Under the pieces are notes generated by a model. That model was not told the origin of the DNA and searched no databases. It saw nothing but the letters and a program-made list of their open reading frames with translations. A stretch of 64,000 nucleotides of DNA from Candidatus Melainabacteria bacterium (GTDB taxonomy: Bacteria > Cyanobacteriota > Vampirovibrionia > Obscuribacterales > Obscuribacteraceae): the NCBI GenBank assembly GCA_003963305.1, contig RXJR01000017.1, forward strand, positions 62,001 to 126,000, in the 5' to 3' direction. Positions within the stretch are counted from its first letter, which is position 1. Every line of letters begins with the position of its first letter. A program made the position numbers and the translations under genes. Shown here in pieces: positions 27,548 through 36,151 of this stretch.

Positions 27548-27590
27548 AGTGGTCTGGGGCAATCTTGTTCCAGACCACTTTCGACTTTTC
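27548..27590 (+). terminator. Rho-independent terminator of the glycoside operon
   Basis: AGTGGTCTGG (27548-27557) pairs perfectly with CCAGACCACT (27570-27579), followed by TTTCGACTTTTC. Confidence 0.8.
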
Positions 27591-27674
27591 AGCGTAGAAA
27601 AATTTTCCGCCGTTATACTACTGCATGTCGCACTTGGTTGATTCGCTCGGTTGTCTCTCGTGCGTTCGCGGAAT

Positions 27675-28556
27675 CTAATATCCGCCCGGGCGACTAGCCA
27701 CCTTCGCAACTCCCGACATTCCGTGTCCTCCATATCTAGCCTCTGCGTAACGGATTCCAGCCACGAGATTAGATAGCGGGTCGTGAATGTTGGTGTCGAG
27801 TCCTGGAAGTGCATACCGGTGAAAGGTGGATGGAATAGTCTGCATCAATCCCGTAGAAGGGTGTCCTTCTTTGGCATTGATGTCCCAGTTGTTGGTAATG
27901 TTCGGGTTCCAGCTGCTTTCTCTGGTGACGATTTTGTTTACGGCAGCTTCGTTTTCAGGCGTTACAGGAATACCAGCCAGTTCAAGCGCCTTATCAATCA
28001 ACTCTTTTCGAGCGCCCACGGGGACATTGTCGCCTACAGCATGTGAGTCGAATCCGCCGTTTGCGCCACCACCGGCCTCAGCGCTCTGGTTGAAACCGTT
28101 GTAGTGTCCGTGATTGTAGTGCATGCTGCTATAAGCTCGTCTCAAGCGCTCGGATTCGTGCGGCGCATGTCGGCTCGTGCTGACTACTGTTTTATTACCG
28201 TTGGGATTTTGGCTGTCGTCCGAAACAACCTCATAGTCGTGCTGAACATGGTGGTGTTTGTCCAGATGTTCGTCTTCTACGAGTTTGAGATGTGGAAGAA
28301 ATCCCTTTTTGTGGAGGTCATCGTTGATCTTTTCCAGATCTTTCTGGAACTCATGAGGGTGCTGTCGGCGCAGATGTTCAATGTCTTCATAGACGTGTTT
28401 GAAGTCGTGTGGATTGTGCTTTAAGTGTTGCTCGATGCGTCGCTCGGTTTCGTTGACGTGCTGCGTGTGCAACTGCTCGGCATTAGCATGCGAATGACTG
28501 TGATGGGGATGATCATGGTGATGATCATGGTGATGATCGTGGTGACGTTCTGCCAC
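27675..28556 (-). CDS. lytic transglycosylase-like protein with His-rich N-terminus
   Basis: The last about 110 residues resemble the SLT/goose-lysozyme-type transglycosylase core used in phage and secretion-associated muramidases: VNKIVTRESSWNPNITNN with the catalytic-type Glu, GLMQTIPSTFHRYALPG, and NLVAGIRYAEARYGGHG. The N-terminus is extraordinary: HHDHHHDHHHDHPHHSHSH in the first 25 residues, and about a fifth of the first 150 residues are His. No signal peptide is present, so the route to peptidoglycan is unclear; holin, Tat or secretion-system export, or a lysis role, are possibilities. The His tail should bind Zn/Ni/Cu. 293 aa; monocistronic on the minus strand. Confidence 0.75.
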   Translation of the reverse strand: MAERHHDHHHDHHHDHPHHSHSHANAEQLHTQHVNETERRIEQHLKHNPHDFKHVYEDIEHLRRQHPHEFQKDLEKINDDLHKKGFLPHLKLVEDEHLDKHHHVQHDYEVVSDDSQNPNGNKTVVSTSRHAPHESERLRRAYSSMHYNHGHYNGFNQSAEAGGGANGGFDSHAVGDNVPVGARKELIDKALELAGIPVTPENEAAVNKIVTRESSWNPNITNNWDINAKEGHPSTGLMQTIPSTFHRYALPGLDTNIHDPLSNLVAGIRYAEARYGGHGMSGVAKVASRPGGY

Positions 28557-28812
28557 GGACGGGACTCCGTTATTAGTAAGGGTTCAGGGTTATGGGGTGA
28601 GAGGTGGTTTCGGGCTGATGGGCTTGAGGACGGCTGGAACTAACAGCGTTCAGGGTTCAGGGGAATGTTTCTTTCGTTCCTACAAGATAACAGGCACCTT
28701 GTGTCGTAGCTGTGGCAATCCCGATCTATTTTGACAATTTCTAGAGAGTTCGATTTGTTGAATCCAATGCAATTAGAGGAAATTCGCGGGATTCTCAGAA
28801 CCGGCCCTTGTC
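28557..28812. other. intergenic region with imperfect G-rich repeats
   Basis: Upstream of the His-rich transglycosylase-like gene. GGTTCAGGGTTATGGGG (about 28583) and CGTTCAGGGTTCAGGGG (about 28647) are imperfect copies about 65 bp apart. No gene or clear promoter recognised. Confidence 0.3.
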
Positions 28813-28842
28813 GATTAGCGCGCGGGCCGCGTGCGTTCCATG
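28813..28842 (-). repeat. dispersed 3'-end hairpin repeat, copy 3
   Basis: Read on the minus strand, CATGGAACGCACGCG onward, ending CTAATC, 2 nt after the kinase stop. The stem arms are GCACGCG and CGCGCGC, with one A.C mismatch where the other copies have G.U. More diverged than copies 1 and 2, but in the same orientation relative to the upstream gene. Confidence 0.5.
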
Positions 28843-28844
28843 AC

Positions 28845-29339
28845 TTACGAGCCCGGGAAGAAGAATCGGAAGTCGTTCTCGTCGTTGCCCGGACGGATTA
28901 TTGCCAGTTTGCCTTCGCTGCGTTGCGGTCTGCCTGAACGGTTCAGTTCCATGAACATATTGGCCACGATATCGTCAGGCACGACTCGTTCCCGACTGGC
29001 GTTTCGTTTTAAACAGACATCCAGGGGAACATCCAGCAGCCACAGTTGGATGTCTGTGTAACCGGCTTTCTGAGCACGCTCCAGCAGTGGTTTGCGTTGG
29101 CGCGGATTTAGATTTGTGTTGTCGACAATGATGTCCAGTTCTTTCGATAGCGCATCTTCCAGGCGTTCGAAGAAGATTCTAAAGACCTCTTCTTTGTCGC
29201 CTTGTTCCGCGGCGTTTCCATACAGTTCTTCTCGTATTGGGTCAGCACTGAGGCAATGGAATCCCTTCTCAACGATTTTCTTCGCCAGCGTCGTTTTGCC
29301 CGAGCCTGGGATGCCAACGAGTAGTATCAGTCGTTTCAA
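28845..29339 (-). CDS. P-loop kinase, polynucleotide-kinase-like
   Basis: 164-aa single-domain P-loop kinase: Walker A GIPGSGKTTLAKK at the N-terminus, a DPIREELYG segment, the IIVDNTNLNPRQRKPLLE motif typical of T4 PNK-like and YMDB-type kinases, and lid arginines (CLKRNASRER, NRSGRPQ). Cytoplasmic. Substrate unknown: nucleic acid 5' ends, small molecules or tRNA-like RNAs are phosphorylated by relatives. Its start overlaps the stop of the membrane protein gene by 4 nt (29336-29339), so it is the last gene of the pyrB-pyrC-membrane protein unit. Confidence 0.8.
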   Translation of the reverse strand: MKRLILLVGIPGSGKTTLAKKIVEKGFHCLSADPIREELYGNAAEQGDKEEVFRIFFERLEDALSKELDIIVDNTNLNPRQRKPLLERAQKAGYTDIQLWLLDVPLDVCLKRNASRERVVPDDIVANMFMELNRSGRPQRSEGKLAIIRPGNDENDFRFFFPGS

Positions 29340-29863
29340 GATTCCTTATCCTCCGTCTTCTTGCCTTGTTCTGCCTGTTTTTGCTTTTGTTCTAGTTCTT
29401 GTTCCTGTTGTTGTTTCTCAGCGGCGTCTTTTTCCGCGTCTTTCAATTTATTGTCTTCATGTGCCCATTTGACCCAAAATCCCGACACAATGAGCGCCAT
29501 GAACAAGTAGATGAAAACTAGAACCAGGCGCCCGATATAGCGCGAAGGCGTAGCGTCTGTGGCGTATTCTTCAAGCCAGGTGTTGCAGTAGAAAAATAAT
29601 CCGACCGAGCAAAAGAACGCAGATGTGGCAAAATTAGCCATTTTTGCCCACTTCGAGTAAACACGCCATGACCAGATTGCCTGCATGACATAGCCCATTC
29701 CGAAGAGAAAAATGGCGATGCCCACGTGCTGGTAGCGTGTCAGTGAGATGTAGTGCTGCAGGGGTGTCTTGAACGCGACGAGGGCAATCAAACCCATGGT
29801 AAGTATGAATCCGTACTTACTTACTCGTCTCCATAGCTTATTGAAAATGGAGTCACCGCTCAT
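29336..29863 (-). CDS. four-helix integral membrane protein with charged C-terminal coiled tail
   Basis: Hydrophobic segments at about residues 17-32, 45-65, 78-95 and 108-128, then a 45-residue highly charged Lys/Glu/Gln tail (KDAEKDAAEKQQQEQELEQK), probably coiled coil and cytoplasmic. Not recognised. It is 11 nt after pyrC and overlaps the kinase start by 4 nt, so it is cotranscribed with pyrimidine genes; no functional link is evident. Confidence 0.7.
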   Translation of the reverse strand: MSGDSIFNKLWRRVSKYGFILTMGLIALVAFKTPLQHYISLTRYQHVGIAIFLFGMGYVMQAIWSWRVYSKWAKMANFATSAFFCSVGLFFYCNTWLEEYATDATPSRYIGRLVLVFIYLFMALIVSGFWVKWAHEDNKLKDAEKDAAEKQQQEQELEQKQKQAEQGKKTEDKES

Positions 29864-29874
29864 GATTTTGAAAA

Positions 29875-31203
29875 TCAGTTTGACTTGGAATGGCTTGTAG
29901 AGAGCGCCGGCATATGTTGCAGGTCGCAGTAGATCTGGTTGCCCTGGTATATAGTGAGCAGATTTTTGCCGGTCATTTTGCGTTCGTTGAACGGTGAATT
30001 TATGCTCTTAGAAAATCCGTCTTTGGTTTGATAAGTCCATATAAGCTTTGGTTGGAGCAGTGCGAAATTAGCTGTGCTGCCCTTTTCGAACTTGCAAGTG
30101 CGGTTCAAAATGTGTGCAGGTTTTGAAGTGAGGAGTGCCACCAATTTGTGCTCGTCCAGTTCACCTGACAGGACCAACCGTTCGTAGCAAAGCGCGAAGG
30201 CAGTCTCTAAGCCGATTACACCAAAAGGTGCCTCGTCAAAAGTTTTTGCTTTGTCTGAGCGACTGTGCGGTGCATGATCTGTAGCGATAGCGTCGATAGT
30301 GCCGTCTTTCAGCCCGCGCACGCATTCCGCTTGATCCGCTTTTGAGCGCAAAGGTGGGTTCATCTTAAAGGAAGTGTCGAAGTCTTTGATATCTTCATCC
30401 GAAAGAACGAGGTGGTGCGGGGTGACGTCTGCTGTGACGCGCAGTTTGTCTGCCTTGGCTCCGCGAATCAAATTCACCGAAGCGGCAGTTGAAACATGGG
30501 CGAAGTGCAGGCGGCCACCTGTTTGACGAACAATTTCTATCTCACGAGCGATGCAAGCTGACTCGGCAGCGGGCGTGATCGAAGCAAGTCCAAGTCTTGT
30601 GGCGGTTGGCGATTCGTTGATGCATCCGCCTGCAGCAAGATCTCTGTCTTCAGCGTGGCTGATGATGAACCGTTCCGCCAGCTCGGCGTATTCAAGGGCG
30701 CGGCGCAGCACCGCTAAATTACTGACTGGCAAACCGTCGTCTGAGAAAGCGGCAACGCCCATGGATGCCAGCTCTACCATTTCGGTGAGCTCGTTTCCTG
30801 CCATTCCTTTAGTGACGCACGCGACGGGCAGCACTTCGATGCAAGCACGCTCTGAAATGAGCTGGCGAATTCGCGACATGACAAGAACGTCGTCTGTGGG
30901 CGGGTCGGTGTTGGCCATGGCGACCACTGTCGTGTATCCGCCGCAAGCAGCAGCTCGCGTGCCTGTGAAAATGTCTTCTTTGTTTGATTGTCCCAGGTCG
31001 CGTAAATGCGTGTGCAGGTCAACAAATCCGTGCGACAACCAGAGTCCCGAAGCGTCGATGATTTCTTCGTCTGGCGATTCTTTGGCACTGTCGATGTGTT
31101 CGGCTAAATCTACTATTTTTCCGTTTTCGACGCGCACATCCAGCCGATGTTTTTTCGAATCATCAACGAGTAAACCATTCTTGATCAGCAAAGATCTAGC
31201 CAC
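29875..31203 (-). CDS. pyrC: dihydroorotase
   Basis: Class I dihydroorotase (442 aa) for the third step of UMP synthesis, cyclising carbamoyl-aspartate to dihydroorotate. Metal and substrate motifs: FVDLHTHLRD (His-x-His), VAMANTDPPTDD, FAHVSTAASVNLIR, VTPHHLVLSDED and IATDHAPHSRSDK (catalytic Asp). The C-terminal about 60 residues (GSTANFALLQPKLIWTYQ) are the composite-domain strands. Its start overlaps the pyrB end by 8 nt, giving pyrB-pyrC coupling as in many bacteria. Cytosolic, probably complexed with PyrB. Confidence 0.93.
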   Translation of the reverse strand: MARSLLIKNGLLVDDSKKHRLDVRVENGKIVDLAEHIDSAKESPDEEIIDASGLWLSHGFVDLHTHLRDLGQSNKEDIFTGTRAAACGGYTTVVAMANTDPPTDDVLVMSRIRQLISERACIEVLPVACVTKGMAGNELTEMVELASMGVAAFSDDGLPVSNLAVLRRALEYAELAERFIISHAEDRDLAAGGCINESPTATRLGLASITPAAESACIAREIEIVRQTGGRLHFAHVSTAASVNLIRGAKADKLRVTADVTPHHLVLSDEDIKDFDTSFKMNPPLRSKADQAECVRGLKDGTIDAIATDHAPHSRSDKAKTFDEAPFGVIGLETAFALCYERLVLSGELDEHKLVALLTSKPAHILNRTCKFEKGSTANFALLQPKLIWTYQTKDGFSKSINSPFNERKMTGKNLLTIYQGNQIYCDLQHMPALSTSHSKSN

Positions 31204-32245
31204 CGTTTGCAGTCCTTTGTTTGGATTGGTTGTGCTCCGACATAAGAAGGAATAGAACAGCCATACGCACAGCGATGCCGCTGGCCACCTGGCGACTGAT
31301 CAATGACACATTGGGATCGTCCATCAATTCGTCTGTAATCTCGATGCCGCGATTGACTGGTCCTGGATGCAGCACATGCACGCCCGGTTTTGCCAGGCTC
31401 AAGCGTTTGTGATCGATGCGATATAGTCTCTGGAATTCACCGATGCTTGGTATCAGCCCCTGTTGTTGGCGTTCCATCTGCAATCGCAAGGCGATGATGA
31501 AGTCAGCGTTTTCGATGGCTGGTTCGAGGCGGGAATGCACAGTGGCGCCCAGAGTATCGAGATATTTAGGAACCAGGGTAGGTGGACCGGCAACGTGGAT
31601 ATCTACGCCGAGCTTCTTAAGCAGCGAAATGTTCGAACGCGCTACTCGTGAATGGGTGATATCGCCAATGATGGCAATTTTGCAGCCGGTGACGCTCGGA
31701 CGTATTTCGAGCATGCTGAACAGATCGAGTAAAGCTTGCGTTGGGTGTGCGTTCCACCCGTCGCCGGCATTGATGACATGAACCTCAGGTGTTAATGCTT
31801 TGGAGAGTTTGTGCGCTGCTCCTGAAGAAGAATGCCTCTGGATTACCGCGTTGACACCCATTGAGACGAGCGTCATGGCTGTGTCTTCGATTGTTTCGCC
31901 TTTTGTTACCGAGGAGGTTTTGATGTCCAGATTCAATACAGAGGCGCCGAGCTTCTTCGCTGCCAGCTCGAAACTGCTGCGGGTGCGCGTTGAATTTTCG
32001 TAGAATAAGTTTGCGACAATCTTGTTGTTCAGCACCGAAAGTGGTGCGCGTGTTGTCTCGTGCAATTTTTTGCACTTCACGGCAAGCGCCATCAGGCATT
32101 CGATTTCGGGCACTGTCAGGTCGGCCGTATCGAGTAAATGTCGGCGTTTTGCCCAGGCTTCCACGCCCGGCGTATCGAACGGAATAAGCAAAGTGCTTTC
32201 TTTGTCAGAACAATTCGGATCTGCGACTGAGAGCTGATCTGCCAT
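31196..32245 (-). CDS. pyrB: aspartate carbamoyltransferase catalytic subunit
   Basis: Catalyses carbamoyl phosphate plus aspartate to carbamoyl-aspartate. Motifs: ENSTRTRSSFELAAKKLGA (carbamoyl-phosphate STRTR loop), INAGDGWNAHPTQALLD, AIIGDITHSRVARSN, and the aspartate-binding VLHPGPVNRGIEI. About 349 aa from the ATG at 32245 (AGG 7 nt upstream); a TTG two codons earlier is an alternative. There is no regulatory pyrI in the window. The last 8 nt overlap pyrC. Confidence 0.93.
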   Translation of the reverse strand: MADQLSVADPNCSDKESTLLIPFDTPGVEAWAKRRHLLDTADLTVPEIECLMALAVKCKKLHETTRAPLSVLNNKIVANLFYENSTRTRSSFELAAKKLGASVLNLDIKTSSVTKGETIEDTAMTLVSMGVNAVIQRHSSSGAAHKLSKALTPEVHVINAGDGWNAHPTQALLDLFSMLEIRPSVTGCKIAIIGDITHSRVARSNISLLKKLGVDIHVAGPPTLVPKYLDTLGATVHSRLEPAIENADFIIALRLQMERQQQGLIPSIGEFQRLYRIDHKRLSLAKPGVHVLHPGPVNRGIEITDELMDDPNVSLISRQVASGIAVRMAVLFLLMSEHNQSKQRTANGG

Positions 32246-32461
32246 TTGCAAGCCTGCGAAACTTAGCTTTGTCAGTGAGTATCATAAGGCATTCGCCAGT
32301 TAATTGCGCTTAAGAAGGTCGTTTGGGGGTTGCCAATATATATCCTTTCTACTAACATCTTGATGCGTTTGGAATCCACAATTGGCGCTGGTGCTGATGA
32401 AAGTCGGTGCGAGATTTGTGCTTGCAATCGTTTACATGTTTGAAACGGAGGGCTGCCACCC

Positions 32462-32641
32462 ATGTCAAATGACAACTCTACCGATGATCTGCAGCGAAGC
32501 AGTTTTGCGAATAACTACGCAAGCCGTTTGCTCAATCGGGTTCTGACCGATAGGAAGAAAGCCGACACGAAAGTGACTACGGCTGATGCAGCCAGGTTTG
32601 CCTCCCGCGCCGAATCGAAAGAACTGGTTTCTACCAAATAA
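32462..32641 (+). CDS. small protein, 59 aa
   Basis: Short frame beginning MSNDNSTDDLQRSSFANNY and ending ESKELVSTK, with GGAGG nine nt before the ATG. Hydrophilic, no membrane segment, with a basic central helix (RLLNRVLTDRKKADTK). Its good ribosome site and clean composition make it credible, though too short for any homology claim by eye. It sits between the divergent pyrB and the MurF-like gene; the 150 nt after it contain no other feature. Confidence 0.5.
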   Translation: MSNDNSTDDLQRSSFANNYASRLLNRVLTDRKKADTKVTTADAARFASRAESKELVSTK

Positions 32642-32793
32642 GCGGGTTTCGGCTGCTAACTATTTTCACTTGTGAACTGACAGCGTCAGCGCGAAATTCA
32701 ACCGTCGTTCAAACTGTTCGATTAAACAAGTCATCAGCCCTTCCATATAAATAGAAGGGTCGATATCATTTCCTGCAATACTGATTTTTATCC

Positions 32794-33627
32794 GTGATGC
32801 ACGAGGTGGTGACTGTGGCGGCTGTTTTTTCTGCTGAAGAAATTATGGATATTACGGGTGCCAGGCTGGCACTTGGATTGATGCCTGACGAATCTGCCGA
32901 GGTTCATACAGACACGCGCACGCTGCCTGAAGGGGCGTGGTATGTGGCGCTGTCTGGAAAAAAATACGATGGTCACGATTTTTTGGGCGATGCCTTCTCC
33001 GAAGGGGCTATCGGTTGCATAGTCGGCGAGCGGCCCGCATATGCGATTGCGAGCACTAGTTTTCCTCTTCTTGCAGTGATAGATCCTCTCGATGCCCTGG
33101 CTAAACTGGCTAAACACTGGCGAGAGCATGTATCACCAAAAGTTCTGGTTGTGATGGTAAATCGCTCGGAAGAACGCTGTCCGGCCGGCAAATTTTGTTA
33201 TGACGATTTGCAGGTGAAGCATCGTACGGAATATTTGCGCCTCGCCAATGAAGATACCGGTGCAGTACTAAATGCGGTGCTTGATGTGAATGAACCAACC
33301 GAGCGGCTGATTGTGGAAATTTCGCCAACGAGCTTCGATCACATCAGTAAAGCGCTGTCGGTGCTGGACCCTGATGTTCTTGTAATTTCGAAAGACGGTT
33401 ACGATCATTTCCGCATGTCTTGCACTCAACAGGAGTTCAACGAAGGGCTGAATGCAACGTTTGCCTGGCCGGATGCGAGCAAATGCACGTTAATCATTGC
33501 GACATCTGCTCAAGATGTTGTGATTCGTAGTGATGCCTTCTCGGGAAAGAAAATCATTCATGAGGACGACGATCACTCCGAAGATCCAGATATCTGGGCG
33601 GCGCGAAAGGCTTGCGCAGCTATTTAG
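32794..33627 (+). CDS. degenerate MurF-like protein lacking the ATP-binding loop
   Basis: Residues about 12-110 follow the MurF N-terminal UDP-binding domain (VHTDTRTLPEGAWYVALSG, KKYDGHDFLGDAFSEGA). The stretch that should be the Mur-ligase P-loop (G-x-x-GKT/S after a hydrophobic strand) reads VLVVMVNRSEERCP, with no glycine-lysine-threonine. Further segments still track the central domain (NEDTGAVLNAVL, LIVEISPTSFDHI, VLVISKDGYDHF). The C-terminal domain is absent: 277 aa against about 450. It therefore cannot be a normal D-Ala-D-Ala-adding ligase. It is an intact open frame, so perhaps a repurposed binding protein. A GTG at 32815 is an alternative start. Confidence 0.65.
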   Translation: MMHEVVTVAAVFSAEEIMDITGARLALGLMPDESAEVHTDTRTLPEGAWYVALSGKKYDGHDFLGDAFSEGAIGCIVGERPAYAIASTSFPLLAVIDPLDALAKLAKHWREHVSPKVLVVMVNRSEERCPAGKFCYDDLQVKHRTEYLRLANEDTGAVLNAVLDVNEPTERLIVEISPTSFDHISKALSVLDPDVLVISKDGYDHFRMSCTQQEFNEGLNATFAWPDASKCTLIIATSAQDVVIRSDAFSGKKIIHEDDDHSEDPDIWAARKACAAI

Positions 33628-33641
33628 CAGGAGTTATTGCG

Positions 33642-34205
33642 ATGTGTCCTGCTAAAGTCGAGAAAGTCGTGTATTTGGGTGATTTCACCGTTTCTGATGG
33701 AAATGTCGCCGCTGCAGATCCATGTCGAAAGACTTTGGACGATGGTGGTAGTGCTTTTTTTTCTAACTGCGCTGTTGGCTTGTGGCACGCATTTGTTTTG
33801 GATGACTCGGCGGACGCTTATAAACTGATTGCAATTTACTCGAGGGCTGATGCTGAGCTGGCTTCGTGGACTATTTCGCTTGGTGATTCGGTCAGTGTCT
33901 TGTCTGGTCAGGCCGGAATCTTCGACAGGTCGCGTTATCGGTACGATCAGGAGTTTTATGAGCGGCTGTGTGATTTGACTGCTCGGGGCGTCGCTGACTC
34001 CGTTCAAAACAAATTAGCTGGTCTGGAGGCATGGTGTTTTGACTGGGGCGCCGTGACAGCCACCGCGCTGGGTGATGGTAACTTCTTGTGCTACACGCTT
34101 GTGGCAGCGGGCGGCACTACAGTCGGTGTCGCAATCGACTTCTATCCTTCTTATACTTCATGGGCTGATATCAGCCTCAATAAAGTCATGGGTCGACTGT
34201 CCTAG
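33642..34205 (+). CDS. DUF4241-like protein
   Basis: 187 aa from the ATG at 33642, with AGGAG 8 nt upstream; the MurF-like stop is only 14 nt away, so the two are cotranscribed. SGQAGIFDRSRY and the C-terminal GDGNFLCYTLVAAGGTTVGV / VAIDFY resemble the DUF4241 pattern, whose function is unknown. No signal peptide or membrane segment. Assigned by pattern memory only. Confidence 0.5.
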   Translation: MCPAKVEKVVYLGDFTVSDGNVAAADPCRKTLDDGGSAFFSNCAVGLWHAFVLDDSADAYKLIAIYSRADAELASWTISLGDSVSVLSGQAGIFDRSRYRYDQEFYERLCDLTARGVADSVQNKLAGLEAWCFDWGAVTATALGDGNFLCYTLVAAGGTTVGVAIDFYPSYTSWADISLNKVMGRLS

Positions 34206-34323
34206 CGCGATAGGGCGAGTCACGGTAATTGGTGAGGACTGGTGAACTGCGACGCCTGAATGGTGACGGGGCGACGGCTGGTGTTCCCTGCAGATCACTC
34301 GTTTACCAGTAACGTGTAAAGGC

Positions 34324-34710
34324 TCAGGTGGGTTGTTGAACGAATCTGCGGCGGTTGCGAGAGACCAGAAGATAGAGCTGTCTGGTCAGCCACATGGTGC
34401 CTGGTAAGCAATAAAAGACCACGGCTATTTTGCCACCGGGCAAATTTTTCAGGATGATTGGAATCGCCTCAGGACCTTCCCATCGATAGTTCATATCGTC
34501 GAAAAGAACGAGGCTCCATGGGCTTGCATCGAACTGATTCAACAGGCGGGCATCTTCCGGCGCTGTTGATTCACGGCTGATGAAGTTGAATTTTCCTGTC
34601 CGATCCCAGAGTTTGATAATCGCTGCAAGCTTGCCAACGAGTGCGCATCGTTCGTCACAAACGATTCTGAACGTATAAAGTTCTTGGCACTGTGTGGCAA
34701 GTTGTTCCAT
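34324..34710 (-). CDS. DCC/DUF393-like protein with incomplete DxxCxxC motif
   Basis: 128 aa resembling the thioredoxin-fold DCC family, which normally opens with an aspartate and two cysteines (DGxCxLC). Here it reads FRIVCDERCALVGKL: the Asp and first Cys stand but the second Cys position is Val. The rest fits: FNFISRESTAPEDARLLNQF, SLVLFDDMNYRWEGPEAIPI and a C-terminal helix QLYLLVSRNRRRF. If this assignment is right, a two-cysteine redox reaction is impossible. No signal peptide; isolated gene. Confidence 0.55.
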   Translation of the reverse strand: MEQLATQCQELYTFRIVCDERCALVGKLAAIIKLWDRTGKFNFISRESTAPEDARLLNQFDASPWSLVLFDDMNYRWEGPEAIPIILKNLPGGKIAVVFYCLPGTMWLTRQLYLLVSRNRRRFVQQPT

Positions 34711-34897
34711 AGTTTCAAACCTATCCAGAATGAGGTTTCAAGTTGATTAAGTTTAGCAGAACTTTACCGTAATGGCATATCAGAAAACCCTAGATCTAAT
34801 CATGGTTTTTGGCTTATTGCTGCACCTGTCGAGTTCGCCCATTAGAAGAGTTCTGTTGACGAATTTTTTGTTCAGGTTGTCAAGAAATAGCAAACTG

Positions 34898-35341
34898 CTA
34901 TGCCACCGAATCTGGTTCGCGATTCTCTTCGCTGCTTCCGAGCCACTTTTGGATCTTGTTCTGTAGTTGCTCGAGAGTGAACGGTTTGGACAGGTAGTCA
35001 TCCATGCCAGCGTCGAGGCAGCGCTCTCGATCACCGCTCAAGGCGTGAGCTGTTACGGCTATGATGGGAACTCGATGTCCCTGCGCATCTTGCAACTCGC
35101 GAATTTGCAACGTGCACTTCAGTCCGTCTGTGACCGGCATTCTCCAGTCCATCAAGATGATGTCGAATGATCCCTGGCGGAGCAGATTCAGCGCTTCACC
35201 GCTTGTTGTTGCAAATTCAACTTCGATGAAGAGGTGGTCGCTTATGAGTGACATGAGTTTCTGATGAGCCAGGTCGTCGTCGACGACAAGCACTTTGGGG
35301 CGCCTGTCCTCGTCTTGCTCGTTTTGTGATTCGGGGCGCAT
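34898..35341 (-). CDS. CheY-like single-domain response regulator
   Basis: 147 aa with one receiver domain: acidic pocket VLVVDDD, phosphoacceptor Asp in IILMDWRMPVTDG, Thr in IIAVTAHALSGDR and Lys in DDYLSKPFTLEQL. No output domain; short charged tails at both ends. Such stand-alone receivers pass phosphate or bind partner proteins. The only full kinase in the window is far away (55848-58028) with its own regulator, so the partner is unknown. Confidence 0.85.
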   Translation of the reverse strand: MRPESQNEQDEDRRPKVLVVDDDLAHQKLMSLISDHLFIEVEFATTSGEALNLLRQGSFDIILMDWRMPVTDGLKCTLQIRELQDAQGHRVPIIAVTAHALSGDRERCLDAGMDDYLSKPFTLEQLQNKIQKWLGSSEENREPDSVA

Positions 35342-35422
35342 GGATTTACCAGCAGACTATCAACTACATTATTATGCCCGAATTTGCAATGGTTGACGTA
35401 GACTTTGAGTAGCAAAACTCTT

Positions 35423-35998
35423 TTACTTGCAGCAGGTTCCGGCTGATTTGCCTTCTTTCAATTTGTTTGCCCCGGGCTTTTCCGCTGATGATTTATGGGA
35501 TGAATCGCCAGCTTTATCAGACGCGGAAGACTTCACCCCAACTGCCATCGCGCGGTATTTTTTCAGGGCCGGGCTTTCTTTTTCGAATGGGTACTCATTG
35601 GCATACTTGTCGTCGACAACCTTCTGGATCTCAGCAATTAGCTTGCCCTCTTTCTTCATTCGGGCTGCGATAACTGCTTCGTCTGTACAAATCTGGCAGT
35701 CGGCACCATGAGTGGTAGTGAAACAATCGAGCAATGAAGTGTGCTGATCGGTTTCGTCGCAACCGCAATAACAGAAAAGCTTTTCGATGATTTCAGGGCA
35801 TTGTTGCGCGGCTTGATAGCCGACCGCTGCCTGTCCGAAAAACTGCCCAGCCGGGAGCACCGTTCGTGACACGCCCGGAACAGCATGTGGCGTTTCGCTC
35901 GCTTTTGTTATTTCGCTCCATTCCGACCAGGCCAACATCCCGCCGATTGCCAGCGCAACGGCGAGTCCGCCAAAGATTGTTTTGATTCCCGAGTCCAT
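35423..35998 (-). CDS. membrane-anchored CYCGC-motif protein
   Basis: 191 aa from the ATG at 35998. A single N-terminal hydrophobic helix (IFGGLAVALAIGGMLAW) anchors or exports it. The mature part has EKLFCYCGCDETDQHTSLLDC followed by GADCQICTDE, the PCYCGC family pattern (here F replaces P), a cysteine-rich metal- or copper-binding-looking site outside the membrane. The end is Lys/Ser-rich and finishes with a Cys pair (GTCCK). The ribosome site is weak. Divergent from mnmG. Confidence 0.65.
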   Translation of the reverse strand: MDSGIKTIFGGLAVALAIGGMLAWSEWSEITKASETPHAVPGVSRTVLPAGQFFGQAAVGYQAAQQCPEIIEKLFCYCGCDETDQHTSLLDCFTTTHGADCQICTDEAVIAARMKKEGKLIAEIQKVVDDKYANEYPFEKESPALKKYRAMAVGVKSSASDKAGDSSHKSSAEKPGANKLKEGKSAGTCCK

Positions 35999-36151
35999 CA
36001 GGTGATTCTGTTCCTGTTGACCTTCTGTAAACTGGAATAGGCGCGCTATCGCTATGTTTGATATGATGGCACACTTAAGCTGAGATTGGTAACGCGAAAT
36101 GTTGCCGATGAAGCGCCTGTCACATTTGTGCGCGGCGCGAAGAGACGAACC

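Noticed and set aside
28583-28663. GGGTTCAGGGTT-like repeats as a telomere-like element
   Set aside because: Only two imperfect copies 65 bp apart; too few and irregular for a special structure.
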